Source: Synaphobranchus kaupii
Taxonomy: Eukaryota; Chordata; Actinopteri; Anguilliformes; Synaphobranchidae
Assembly (NCBI GenBank): GCA_029718625.1
Contig: CM056389.1
Location: 12,880,992-12,944,991 of the forward strand
Reading direction: 5' to 3'
Length of the DNA: 64,000 bases
Shown piece after piece: positions 33,142 through 46,100 of the stretch (the stretch's first letter is position 1; every line of letters starts with the position of its first letter). Made by a program: the position numbers and the translations under genes. The notes below the pieces were generated by a model that was given only the letters and a program-made list of their open reading frames with translations, did not search any database and was not told where the DNA came from.

Positions 33142-34297
33142 TGTTAGGATCCTGTAATTCTGTCTGTTTTATTTGTTATGTTTCCTGATTTATTTTCCTG
33201 TTTTACTGCATTTCCCTCGCGATTGTCAGTCCGCGTTCCATGTTCCTCAGATTCCACTCCCTGTCTTTGTCATTACACTATTCGGGTGATTTTGGGAACA
33301 TTCGGGTTTCCTCTGTATTTCGTATCTCGTTTTCTTCCTTCTGGCTTTATTAATATTTGTATATAATACTAATGTACTAATCATACTAACTGTTAGATTA
33401 GATTTAATACGAACCTGCTAACAAACTAACGTGTATATAATAGTAACCAGCTAACCTACTAACATTAGGGTTTTTGAGTTCACTACTAACATTACTAATT
33501 ACTAATTCATCTTGAGATTCTACCTGCAGCTGTCATTTCCCTCCTCGGTATCCTATCCCTGTATCTATCTGATTTCGCATTCTCTGCACGTGTGTCCACT
33601 TTCGTGTTCCTCCCCTCTGAGCTGTGCACTTGTTTACTTGCTAACCCCAGGCCGTTTGTTATCATTGTGTCTATGTGTATTCCAGTCCGTGTCTTACGTT
33701 TCCCCCGTCATTGTTTTATTGGTCCTTGTTAACCCTCATTGTTCTCACCTGTGTACTCTCCCATTTCCCCTCCCCTTCATACCTGATTCCTTTTGTGTAA
33801 TCTTCTCCTTGTGTATTTAAACCCTGTTATTTCAGTCTGTCTTCGCAAGTTCCTTACCCATATTTTTGCTTCTGTGTTGCCTTGTTTTTCCCGAGAATCT
33901 GCCTGAGTTGTTCTGTTTATTCCGTAGTATCTGTTTCCTAGTTTTTGTTTCCCTAGTTTTTTGCTTGTTGTTGTTTTGTTTTGTATTCTATCTGTTTTGT
34001 TTTCTATCTGTTTTGTTTTCTTCGTGTTCCTCCTATGCCTCCCTGGTTTCGACCCCTGCCTGTGTTCTCGCTACCCTGTTTTTGGATTCCGTTTTTGTAC
34101 CTTTGCTTTGCCTTCCCGTTTTTGACCGCTGCCTGTTCCTTGACGACTCTTTGGACTGTGCTTTGTACCGTTGCCCTGTCTCCCCGGTTTTTGACCCAGC
34201 CTGTTTCACCACGGATTGCTGCCTTGCCCTTTATTAAACTTCGGTTTTTCATACTCCTGTCTGCGTTTGGGTCCTTCTCCCCCGCCCGAACATAACA
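33142..34297 (+). mobile_element. Solo LTR of a retrotransposon with 5-bp target duplication
   Basis: The 1156-bp element starts TGTTAGGATCC and ends CGAACATAACA, so the ends form TGTTA...TAACA. It is flanked by AGCAC on both sides (33137-33141 and 34298-34302). The minisatellite unit is exactly continuous if the LTR and one AGCAC are removed. Inside are a TATA-like TATTTAAA (33814-33821) and an ATTAAA (34233-34238), as in a U3-R-U5 arrangement on the + strand. No gag or pol is present. The 5-bp duplication fits Gypsy or BEL types; the family is not assigned. The open frames of 80-120 residues are low-complexity. Confidence 0.9.
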
Positions 34298-35692
34298 AGC
34301 ACAGTGTGGAGCAGTGGCCAGAGCAGCAGTGTGGAGCAGTGGTCAGAGCAGCAGTGTGGAGCTGTGGTCAGAGCAGCACAGTGTGGAGCGGTGGTCAGAG
34401 CAGCAGTGTGGAGCAGTGGTCAGAGCAGCAGTGTGGAGCAGTGGTCAGAGCAGCGGTTTGGAACAGTGGTCAGAGCTGCACAGTGTGGAGCAGTGCTTAG
34501 AGCAGCAGTGTGGAGCAGTGGTCAGAGCAGCAGTGTGGAGCAGTGGTCAGAGCAGCAGTGTGGAGCAGTGGTCAGAGCAGCAGTGTGGAGCAGTGGTCAG
34601 AACGGCAGTGTGGAGCAGTGGTCAGAGCAGCAGTGTGGAGCAGTGGTCAGAGCAGCACAGTGTGGAGCAGTGGCCAGAGCAGCAGTGTGGAGCAGTGGTC
34701 AGAGCAGCACAGTGTGGAGCAGCGGTCAGAGCAGCAGTGTGGAGCAGTGGTCAGAGCAGCAGTGTGGAGCAGTGGTCAGAACGGCAGTGTGGAGCAGTGG
34801 TCAGAGCAGCAGTGTGGAGCAGTGGTCAGAACGGCAGTGTGGAGCAGTGGTCAGAGCAGCAGTGTGGAGCAGTGGTCAGAGCAGCACAGTGTAGAGCAGT
34901 GGCCAGAGCAGCAGTGTGGAGCAGTGGTCAGAGCAGCACAGTGTAGAGCAGTGGCCAGAGCAGCAGTGTGGAGCAGTGGTCAGAGTAGCAGTGTGGAGCA
35001 GTGGTCAGAGCAGCACAGTGTGGAGCAGTGCTTAGAGCAGCAGTGTGGAGCAGTGATCAGAGCAGCAGTGTGGAGCCGTGGTCAGAGCTGCACAGTGTGG
35101 AGCAGTGCTTAGAGCAGCAGTGTGGAGCAGTGATCAGAGCAGCAGTGTGGAGCCGTGGTCAGAGCAGCAGTGTGGAGCAGTGGTCAGAGCAGCAGTGTGG
35201 AGCAGTGATCAGAGCAGCAGTGTGGAGCAGTGGTCAGAGCAGTACAGTGTGGAGCAGTGGCCAGGGCAGCACAGTGTGGAGCAGTGGCCTGAGCAGCAGT
35301 GTGGAGCAGTGGTCAGAGCAGCAGTGTGGAGCCGTGGTCAGAGCAGCAGTGTGGAGCAGTGGTCAGAGCGGCAGTGTGGAGCAGTGGTCAGAACGGCAGT
35401 GTGGAGCAGTGGTCAGAGCAGCAGTGTGGAGCAGTGGTCAGAGCAGCACAGTGTGGAGCAGTGGCCAGAGCAGCACAGTGTGGAGCAGTGGCCTGAGCAG
35501 CAGTGTGGAGCAGTGGTCAGAGCAGCACAGTGTGGAGCAGTGGTCAGAGTAGCAGTGTGGAGCAGTGGTCAGAGCAGCACAGTGTGGAGCAGTGGTCAGA
35601 GTAGCAGTGTGGAGCAGTGGTCAGAGCAGCACAGTGTGGAGCCGTGGTCAGAGCAGCACAGTGTGGAGCAGTGATCAGAGCTGCAATGTGGA
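34298..35692 (+). repeat. 25-bp minisatellite, main part, about 54 copies
   Basis: Units have AGCAGTGTGGAGCAGTGGTC, with a frequent 27-bp form containing GCAGCACAGTGTGG and rarer AACGGCAGTG, GTGATCAG and AGCCGTGG variants. Blocks of variant order recur (for example near 35020-35110 and 35085-35160). Open frames of about 200 residues in all + frames are artefacts. Confidence 0.97.
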
Positions 35693-37380
35693 TATAAGCG
35701 GTCATTGAAGAACATAATTCACTGAAGATAAGCTTTGCCACCAATGAACTCATAAAACTGCATTTTCAAAGACTGTATATATATTTTTTGTTAGTTTTGA
35801 ATAACGACAGGAAAATGATAACAGTGGAAATTATTTAAAAATATGATGAGTCGAGTGAGGATTCTTTCAGTTTGAATGATAAACATCCTGAGTCTTTCTG
35901 GCAGGTAATCTTTCTGCAGTGCTGAACAGCCAGCCCCTGAACATGAGTCCAGGATGTGTTAATAACTCTTTGTCTTCCCATCATTCCTGGTTTTAAATCG
36001 TTATCTATTACTTTAGTTAGTTTTGTTCCAGCTCTGCGTGTTTGCCCTCTTGGTATAAATTATGTTCAGAATGGAAAAGCATTGGCAATTTTACAGAAAT
36101 AATCATATTTCTCATGCAAGTCTGTTTGCATTTCATTTAAGTTACCAACAATATTAATAGTGACAAAATCCACTTTCACAGAATATGAATTCCATTAAAC
36201 CATTTCACAGCTGCTTACTGGTTTGTGTAAATTTCACATCAAATTTAATAAATGCACTTGCTGTGCTGAAGATGGCACTCTGCATTCAGGCTTTTGCATT
36301 TAAATTCCGTATATATTAAAAAAACAGTGATACAAATATATATTTTATATAGCACAACTCAAAGAACTCGTCCAGCAAGAAGTGTTTTAGAGGAAGTAAA
36401 TCTAAATGAGAAAAAATTAATTGACTTTAAATTAAAATTAAACTTTTAATTTAAATCAGATCATCACGTGATGGGTGTAGATGGACTGAATGGCCTGTTC
36501 ACATCATAATGGATGGATAGATGGATTTATGGATAGTGGTTAAGCAGGATGGTACCTGTACATAAAACCCCTCAGGCAGCGATTGGGAGGGCCTCAGGCA
36601 TAAAATCCCATGAGCCCTCTTCTTATAGCGACTTCCACTGTCATCATGTAATCCCAAAACCCCTGCACGCATGTGCCGCGATGCTCTCCACTGGCACGGC
36701 GTGCGAAGAATCAGCGAGACACGCGTGTTCATGTGCGCAGTACGCTCGCCAAACATGACGCATAAATTTGGCTTGCGCAACCCTCAGAGAAATGTAATGT
36801 TCTGTAATTTATAACAAACATGTGGACTTGAAAATGTATTATTATGAATACATTTCCTTGCAGTGCATGTTTTCACAAATATATTGCTACATCTGAAAGT
36901 GACAATAATTTTTTATATTTGCCAATATATTGCAAAGTGTTGCAATATCTTGATAATATAGTTTACTTCAATATATTCTCACTGGACAGGACGTAGAGAC
37001 ACCCAGGCACCCCCATAGAGACACCCAGGCACCCCCTGGAGTGCTAGTTGAGGGAAACAGAGAGAAGAGGAACCGTCTTTACATTCTTTAGCTCCGTCTT
37101 ATTCTTGGGTCAAACCATAGGCCCTGACCGAATATGATCCTTTCACCCCTTTGAGGGGGCATATTTCAGTCAACTTCGTCAAAATGTTTTTGAATTTCTC
37201 TCACAAATGGGGCCACTTAAAAGAGGGGTACTTATTACAAACTACTTCCTCACTAGTGTGGAAAGAGTTTTGCAGGATTTCTTTCACACACTGCTTGCAA
37301 AGTGGGGGGAGAGGGCACATAAGTAAACAGGGTTCTGAGTGGACAGGGAACAGGGGGCAGGAAACAGGGATCATATTTGG
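35693..37380. other. Intergenic, mostly unique sequence
   Basis: AT-rich to about 36470, with a small GATGGATAGATGGATT word group near 36510-36530 and a doubled AGAGACACCCAGGCACCCCC at about 36987-37034. No gene is supported. Confidence 0.5.
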
Positions 37381-37381
37381 T

Positions 37382-38165
37382 CATAGTGCTGTAAGGTTAT
37401 GAGCTGCCTGGTCAGGCTCATAGTGCTGTAAGGTTATGAGCAGTCTGGTCAGGCTCATAGTACTGTAAGATTATGAGCTGCCTGGTCAGGCCCACAGTAT
37501 TGTAAGGTTATGAGCAGTCTGGTCAGGCTCATAGTACTATAAGATTATGAGCTGCCTGGTCAGGCTCATAGTATTGTAAGGTTATGAGCAGTCTGGTCAG
37601 GCTCATAGTACTGTAAGGTTATGAGCAGCTTGGTCAGGCTCATAGTATTGTAAGGTTATGAGCAGTCTGGTCAGGCTCTTAGTACTGTAAGGTTATGAGC
37701 TGCCTGGTCAGGCTCATAGTGCTGTAAGGTTATGAGCTGCCTGGTCAGGCTCATAGTGCTGTAAGATTATGAGCAGCCTGGTCAGGCTCATAGTGCTGTA
37801 AGGTTATGAGCAGCCTGGTCAGGCTCATAGTGCTGTAAGGTTATGAGCAGCCTGGTCAGGCTTATCATGCTGTAAGGTTTTAAGAAGCTTGGTCAGGCTC
37901 ATAGTGCTGTAAGGTTATGAGCAGCCTGGTCAGGCTCATAGTACTGTAAGGTTATGAGCAGCCTGGTCAGGCTCATAGTACTGTAAGGTTATGAGCAGCC
38001 TGGTCAGGCTCATAGTGCTGTAAGGTTATGAGCAGCCTGGTCAGGCTCATAGTATTGTAAGGTTATGAGCAGCCTGGTCAGGCTCATAGTACTGTAAGGT
38101 TATGAGCAGCCTGGTCAGGCTGTCAGTACTGTAAGGTTATGAGCAGCCTGGTCAGGCTCATAGAT
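37382..38165 (+). repeat. 37-bp minisatellite, about 21 copies
   Basis: Units read TGTAAGGTTATGAGCAGCCT then GGTCAGGCTCATAGTGC. Early copies alternate GCTGCCTGG and GCAGTCTGG, later ones are GCAGCCTGG. GAGCAGCCTGG/GGTCAGGCTC makes a weak inverted repeat in each unit. Confidence 0.95.
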
Positions 38166-38698
38166 GATCAGTGGTGTAATTTACTCGTGACAGATAGTGT
38201 GTAAAACCCCAGAGTGCAGTTACCTGTCTCTTTTACTGCTGACCTTTAATTTCATTTTAAATGTTTTATGTGCAGCAGTTTGTGTTTTGCTATTAAAAAA
38301 ATGTGCCTGCTTTCTACGGATGGGTCACTGCTATTATAACTTCTGCCAGATGATGAAATAATGTGCAAATATTTTCACAGGAATGTTTCCCTGAGAAGGA
38401 CCCTCCGGGGCTGCTGATGGACCCCCAGGTTCCCCGAGCGATGTCCGTCTGTCTTCCAGCACGGGTCCGCAGGGCCGGAGAACGGCATGGAGCACCAATC
38501 GCGCAGGAGGCCTGAGGGAGGCTTGGCTTTTGTTTCAGATGCGTATCGCTGACCCTTGCGTGATAAATATTAATCATTTGGACTGAAGCAGTGGGACAGC
38601 AATGGAGGGCTGATAGAGGCTCTGGCTGTCATCAGTCTCCTCTCCCTTAGTATGAGATCTACACAGGTTTTGCCAGATGCGTTGGCTCGTGCTGATTC

Positions 38699-38700
<2 letters not shown>
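38166..38700. other. Intergenic, unique sequence
   Basis: No gene is supported. An exon-like GC-rich stretch after TTTTCACAG at about 38382 is open to about 38514 but has no recognisable protein. Confidence 0.4.
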
Positions 38701-38905
<205 letters not shown>

Positions 38906-39290
38906 CCTCAACAGTAATCCTGAATACTATCCACCCTACTCCATTAAAGCTCATATCTTAAATTTTCCACAATGTGTGTCCTCTTCAGTATGCATCCCGC
39001 ACTGTGCAGAATATTGCTGGTGGGGTTCAGTCAGATTAATCAGAGAAATTAAAGCACCCTTGATCTGTGTACAATACTACTGGGGGGACAGAGGGAAATG
39101 ATTATCAAATGATGTGGATTTTACAGTGCTTAAGAGTCTAATCCCAGGACTGTGGCTCCTGTACCAAAGACAGGCTCCTATAACACTAAAGACTATCTCG
39201 GCCGCCGTGTCTGCAGGTTTAACTCCAGTCCTGGAGGGCCGCAGTGTCTGCAGGTTTAACTCCAGTCCTGGAGGGCTGCATTGACTGCAG

Positions 39291-39747
39291 GGCTACGTTC
39301 GGATCCAAAATTTATCCTTTCTTCCTGTTGTTCCCTTCCCTTGCTTCAAGGGGGGAATCCCAAAATGCCAGGATGAAATATGGCAGCTACACCAAGTGTG
39401 ATTCGGATCCAATTTAAGAAAGGGGAGGGAGTAAGTATATTCCCTCGCTCCCTCGTTTATCCTCCCTTCCACCAAGGGTATAAAATGCAAGCTTCCAGCA
39501 AGAAGGGAATCCCACAATGCAATGCTCCACATGGAAAAAGTTGGCGGTCACATTTCAACTCTACGGTGTTGCACTTCCGAAATGTTGCGAGGGCGGTTCA
39601 GTTCTGTTTTTGTTTGTTTCTCGTCAATCCTCCCTCGCAGAGCACCTAAGTTTGCTTGCTGCACGTTGCAAATTGCATCACAAGATAGCTCCCTGGAGGG
39701 AAGTGAGCAAGGGAAGGGAGTGTGTCAAATTGGATTCGAATGCAGCC
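39291..39747. mobile_element. Probable non-autonomous DNA transposon with roughly 70-bp inverted ends
   Basis: The left end GGCTACGTTCGGATCCAAAA then TTCCCTTCCCTTGCTTCAAG pairs with the inverse of the right end, GGCTGCATTCGAATCCAATT then CTCCCTTCCCTTGCTCACTT. Inside, GGGAATCCCAAAATGCC and GGGAATCCCACAATGC repeat. The target duplication is unclear, so the superfamily is open. Confidence 0.55.
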
Positions 39748-39824
39748 ATTGGCTAAAGAGTCCACACACCTTGTTCTCAAGGCCTTAATTGGCCGCTGAT
39801 TGAAAGGAAACCGCAATTATAATT

Positions 39825-39995
39825 ATGTAATTAGAATGTTCTTAACTGAACATTCTAATGCTGGTGTAACAATCACCACTGGTTAAGCAGTGGAGTTCTA
39901 GAATACTGACTTTCGAATTTGGGGGCCCAAATGTGCGGTGTGTTCTGCGCTGTAATTTGGCACCAGAATCTCCTGTAGTTAAGAAGCAGAGCGGA
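39825..39995 (+). repeat. Family B dispersed repeat copy
   Basis: TTAGAATGTTCTTAACTGAA then CATTCTAATGCTGGTGTAAC, GCAGTGGAGTTCTAGAA, and CCTGTAGTTAAGAAGCAGAG. The same series occurs at about 4770-4870, and in the other orientation at 23015-23175. Confidence 0.7.
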
Positions 39996-40389
39996 TGGGA
40001 AGAGGATGGAGGCGCCGTGGCGGAAAGCCTTTGACTGGGTTCATTATCAAAGACTCAAAGGTCAGGTGTCCCGTTATTCCCTGATCTGTTTCTATTTTAG
40101 GCTTCTGGCTTCAGACAGCGAGGCCCCGTCTCCCGCAGGCTGGTACCCCAGCACGGGCGGGGGGGGGGGGGGGCGGGGGGGCTCAGGTGATGCACGCCCT
40201 TGCCTTCATCTACATCCCTAATCCAAGGTGCGCCATCGGAGTCCGCTGGGCTCCCCAAATCCAGGGCCCGGAGAGGCACAGGGCCTGCTTGGTGCTGCTG
40301 TGAAGTTGATAATGGGGAGAGCTCACCTCCTGGGTCTGAAATGGTCGCGGAATTTAAGATAAAAATAAAAAGAAGCACAACCCTGCCAC

Positions 40390-40398
40390 ACCTGTACC

Positions 40399-40447
<49 letters not shown>

Positions 40448-40617
40448 TCTCCCTCTCTGTCTGTCTCTCTTCCTCTCTGTCTGTCTAATTTGGGTGAGTA
40501 TATATTTTTAGTAGGCCTATTGATGCCCTGAGTGGCTAAAATAAAGAGGCATCAAAGGTCTCTCTCTGTGCTCTCTTCCTCTCTCTCTTTTACGGCTGAT
40601 CTGCCATCTCAGGATGT

Positions 40618-40655
<38 letters not shown>
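40390..40655 (+). repeat. (CT)n and (GA)n microsatellites
   Basis: (CT)n at about 40400-40445, CT-rich words to 40485, and (GA)n at about 40620-40652. The two are complementary and could form a hairpin. Confidence 0.95.
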
Positions 40656-41393
<738 letters not shown>

Positions 41394-41784
41394 TACGAGG
41401 TAGCAGTCGCTAGCTGAAGCAGCACAGCTCGCCTGAAGGACGTATAGATTGTTTATATGACTATAAGGAACCTAGGGGACTTATTCACTGCCTTTATACA
41501 CAGAGATCTCTGTAAGAATGGGCCTGTTTCACTAAACCTAACTTAATCATGATTTATGAGGTCCGGCCAGCTTGCTGTGGCTCACATTCATTCTGCATGG
41601 GGAGAAAAAGGGGATTTTCACAGCAGTTCAGGAATAGGACACATTTGTCTTTGTTAGTGGACGTCTAGACATTACTGGCTCTAAGATGCACCCTATTGCG
41701 TGTGCATATTTGTGTGTTGGCACACGAGCTTAAAGGCATTTGAGTAGCATGTGTGTTTTGGGAAGGCTGTATGTGTCTGTGTGT
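41394..41784. other. Intergenic, unique sequence
   Basis: Nothing recognisable. Confidence 0.5.
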
Positions 41785-41790
41785 ATATAT

Positions 41791-41829
<39 letters not shown>

Positions 41830-41837
41830 GTATATCT

Positions 41838-41879
<42 letters not shown>

Positions 41880-41935
41880 TGTTGCTGTCATGCATGTGTG
41901 CACGTGCAAATGTGTGTGTCTCTTTGTGTCTGAGT

Positions 41936-41977
<42 letters not shown>

Positions 41978-41990
41978 TTTGTGTCTGAGT

Positions 41991-42030
<40 letters not shown>

Positions 42031-42127
42031 TTTGTGTCTGAGTGGTGTGTGTGTGTGTGTGTGTGTGTGCGCTCTTGTGTCTGAGTGGTGTGTGTGTGTG
42101 TGTGTGTGTGCGCCCTTGTGTCTGAGT

Positions 42128-42166
<39 letters not shown>

Positions 42167-42182
42167 ACTCTTGTGTCTGAGT

Positions 42183-42218
<36 letters not shown>

Positions 42219-42231
42219 TTTGTGTCTGAGT

Positions 42232-42304
<73 letters not shown>

Positions 42305-42425
42305 TCTTGTGTCTGAGTGGTGTGTGTGTGTGTGTGCTCTTGTGTCTGAGTGGTGTGTGTGTGTGTGTGTGTGCTCTTGTGTCTGAGTGGTGTGTGTGTG
42401 TGTATGTGCACTCTTGTGTCTGAGT

Positions 42426-42466
<41 letters not shown>

Positions 42467-42487
42467 ACTCTTGTGTCTAAGTGGTGT

Positions 42488-42523
<36 letters not shown>

Positions 42524-42623
42524 TCTTGTGTCTGAGTGGTGTGTGTGTGTGTGTGTGTGTGTGTACTCTTGTGTCTGAGTGGTGTGTGTGTGTGTGTGTG
42601 TGTGTGTGCTCTTGTGTCTGAGT

Positions 42624-42663
<40 letters not shown>

Positions 42664-42676
42664 CTTGTGTCTGAGT

Positions 42677-42718
<42 letters not shown>

Positions 42719-42812
42719 CTTGTGTCTGAGTGGTGTGTGTGTGTGTGTGCGTGTGTGTGTGTGTGCTCTTGTGTTTGAGTGGTGGTTGTGTGTGCGCTCT
42801 TGTGTCTGAGTG
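41785..42812 (+). repeat. (AT)n then compound (GT)n minisatellite with a fixed spacer, about 17 units
   Basis: (AT)n at about 41785-41829 is followed by (GT)n blocks of very variable length separated by the constant word CTCTTGTGTCTGAGTG or CTTTTGTGTCTGAGTG. Minus-strand His/Thr frames up to 388 residues are artefacts. Confidence 0.97.
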
Positions 42813-43118
42813 CCTGACTCACTGTGCTCATTAAAGACCCTGTGGCACTGTTTGAAAGAGCAGGGGTGATAAGCCAGGTTTTCAGATCATGTTCCTACAG
42901 ACATGGCTCTACATCTAGGCTCCTAATCATCTCTGCTGCCTCTAATTGGCTACAGAGCCCTGTGAAATGCCCCACCCACTTCTCCAGAGAATGGGGTTCT
43001 GAGGTGATCCACCTGGTTCTATAAAGGTAAAAACAGGAGCATTCACCCTCTCCCCATCCTCTACAGATCCATCCCTTCATCTCTCCTTTCACTCCCTTCT
43101 TTTTCCCTCTGTCCGTGC

Positions 43119-46100
43119 TAATCATCCATCCATCCATCTCACTAACACCGTGTTAATCACCCATCTCACTAACACCGTGTTAATCATCCATCTCACTAAC
43201 ACTGTGTTAATCATCCATCCATCCATCTCACTAACACCGTGTTAATCACCCATCTCACTAACACCGTGTTAATCATCCATCTCACTAACACTGTGTTAAT
43301 CATCCATCTCACTAACACTGTGTTAATCATCCATCTCACTAACACTGTGTTAATCATCCATCCATCCATCCATCCATCTCACTAACACCGTGTTAATCAT
43401 CCATCTCACTAACACTGTGTTAATCATCCATCTCACTAACACTGTGTTAATCATCCATCTCACTAACACTGTGTTAATCATCCATCTCACTAACACTGTG
43501 TTAATCATCCATCTCACTAACACTGTGTTAATCACCCATCTCACTAACACCGTGTTAATCATCCATCTCACTAACACTGTGTTAATCATCCATCTCACTA
43601 ACACTGTGTTAATCATCCATCTCACTAACACTGTGTTAATCATCCATCTCACTAACACTGTGTTAATCATCCATCTCACTAACACTGTGTTAATCATCCA
43701 TCTCACTAACACTGTGTTAATCATCCATCTCACTAACACTGTGTTAATCATCCATCTCACTAACACCGTGTTAATCACCCATCTCACTAACACTGTGTTA
43801 ATCATCCATCTCACTAACACTGTGTTAATCATCCATCTCACTAACACTGTGTTAATCATCCATCCATCCATCTCACTAACACCGTGTTAATCACCCATCT
43901 CACTAACACCGTGTTAATCATCCATCTCACTAACACTGTGTTAATCATCCATCTCACTAACACTGTGTTAATCATCCATCTCACTAACACTGTTAATCAT
44001 CCATCTCACTAACACTGTGTTAATCATCCGTCTCACTAACACTGTGTTAATCATCCATCCATCCATCTCACTAACACCGTGTTAATCATCCATCTCACTA
44101 ACACCGTGTTAATCACCCATCTCACTAACACTGTGTTAATCACCCATCTCACTAACACCGTGTTAATCACCCATCTCACTAACACCGTGTTAATCACCCA
44201 TCTCACTAACACCATGTTAATCACCCATCTCACTAACACCGTGTTAATCATCCATCTCACTAACACTGTGTTAATCATCCATCTCACTAACACTGTGTTA
44301 ATCACCCATCTCACTAACACTGTGTTAATCACCCATCTCACTAACACTGTGTTAATCACCCATCTCACTAACACTGTGTTAATCACCCATCTCACTAACA
44401 CTGTGTTAATCACCCATCTCACTAACACTGTGTTAATCACCCATCTCACTAACACTGTGTTAATCACCCATCTCACTAACACTGTGTTAATCACCCATCT
44501 CACTAACACTGTGTTAATCACCCATCTCACTAACACTGTGTTAATCACCCATCTCACTAACACTGTGTTAATCACCCATCTCACTAACACTGTGTTAATC
44601 ACCCATCTCACTAACACTGTGTTAATCACCCATCTCACTAACACTGTGTTAATCACCCATCTCACTAACACTGTGTTAATCACCCATCTCACTAACACTG
44701 TGTTAATCACCCATCTCACTAACACTGTGTTAATCACCCATCTCACTAACACTGTGTTAATCACCCATCTCACTAACACTGTGTTAATCATCCATCTCAC
44801 TAACACTGTGTTAATCATCCATCTCACTAACACTGTGTTAATCATCCATCTCACTAACACTGTGTTAATCATCCATCTCACTAACACTGTGTTAATCATC
44901 CATCTCACTAACACTGTGTTAATCATCCATCTCATTAACACTGTTAATCATCCATCTCACTAACACTGTTAATCATCCATCTCACTAACACTGTGTTAAT
45001 CATCCATCTCACTAACACTGTGTTAATCATCCATCTCACTAACACTGTGTTAATCATCCATCTCACTAACACTGTGTTAATCATCCATCTCACTAACACT
45101 GTGTTAATCATCCATCTCACTAACACTGTGTTAATCATCCATCTCACTAACACTGTGTTAATCATCCATCTCACTAACACTGTGTTAATCATCCATCTCA
45201 CTAACACTGTGTTAATCATCCATCTCACTAACACTGTGTTAATCATCCATCTCACTAACACTGTGTTAATCATCCATCTCACTAACACTGTGTTAATCAT
45301 CCATCTCACTAACACTGTGTTAATCATCCATCTCACTAACACTGTGTTAATCATCCATCTCACTAACACTGTGTTAATCATCCATCTCACTAACACTGTG
45401 TTAATCATCCATCTCACTAACACTGTGTTAATCATCCATCTCACTAACACTGTTTTAATCATCCATCTCACTAACACTGTTTTAATCATCCATCTCACTA
45501 ACACTGTTTTAATCATCCATCTCACTAACACCGTGTTAATCATCCATCTCACTAACACTGTGTTAGTCACCCATCTCACTAACACCATGTTAATTACCCA
45601 TCTCACTAACACAGTGTTAATCATCCATCTCACTAACACCGTGTTAATCATCCATCTCACTAACACCGTGTTAATCATCCATCTCACTAACACTGTGTTA
45701 ATCATCCATCTCACTAACACTGCGTTAATCATCCATCTCACTTACACTGCGTTAATCATCCATCTCACTTACACTGCGTTAATCATCCATCTCACTCACA
45801 CTGCGTTAATCATCCATCTCACTCACACTGCGTTAATCATCCATCTCACTCACACTGTGTTAATCACCCATCTCACTAACACTGTGTTAATCACCCATCT
45901 CACTAACACTGTGTTAATCACCCATCTCACTAACACTGTGTTAATCATCCATCTCACTAACACTGTGTTAATCATCCATCTCACTAACACTGTGTTAATC
46001 ATCCATCTCACTTACACTGTGTTAATCATCCATCTCACTTACACTGTGTTAATCATCCATCTCACTTACACTGTGTTAATCACCCATCTCACTTACACTG

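Noticed and set aside
33512..34295. Frames of about 100-120 residues rich in Cys, Phe, Leu and Ser
   Set aside because: They lie in the non-coding solo LTR, are pyrimidine-rich and lack gag, pol or env motifs.
34304..35674. About 200-residue frames rich in Ser, Gln, Ala and Trp (SSGQSSSVEQWSEQQ type)
   Set aside because: Product of the 25-bp minisatellite; open in all + frames and cut by length variants.
38382..38514. Possible extra exon after TTTTCACAG (reads ECFPEKDPPGLLMDPQVPR and on)
   Set aside because: The acceptor-like word and open frame are suggestive, but there is no recognisable protein, no clear donor and no partner exon. It lies beyond the probable end of nectin3.
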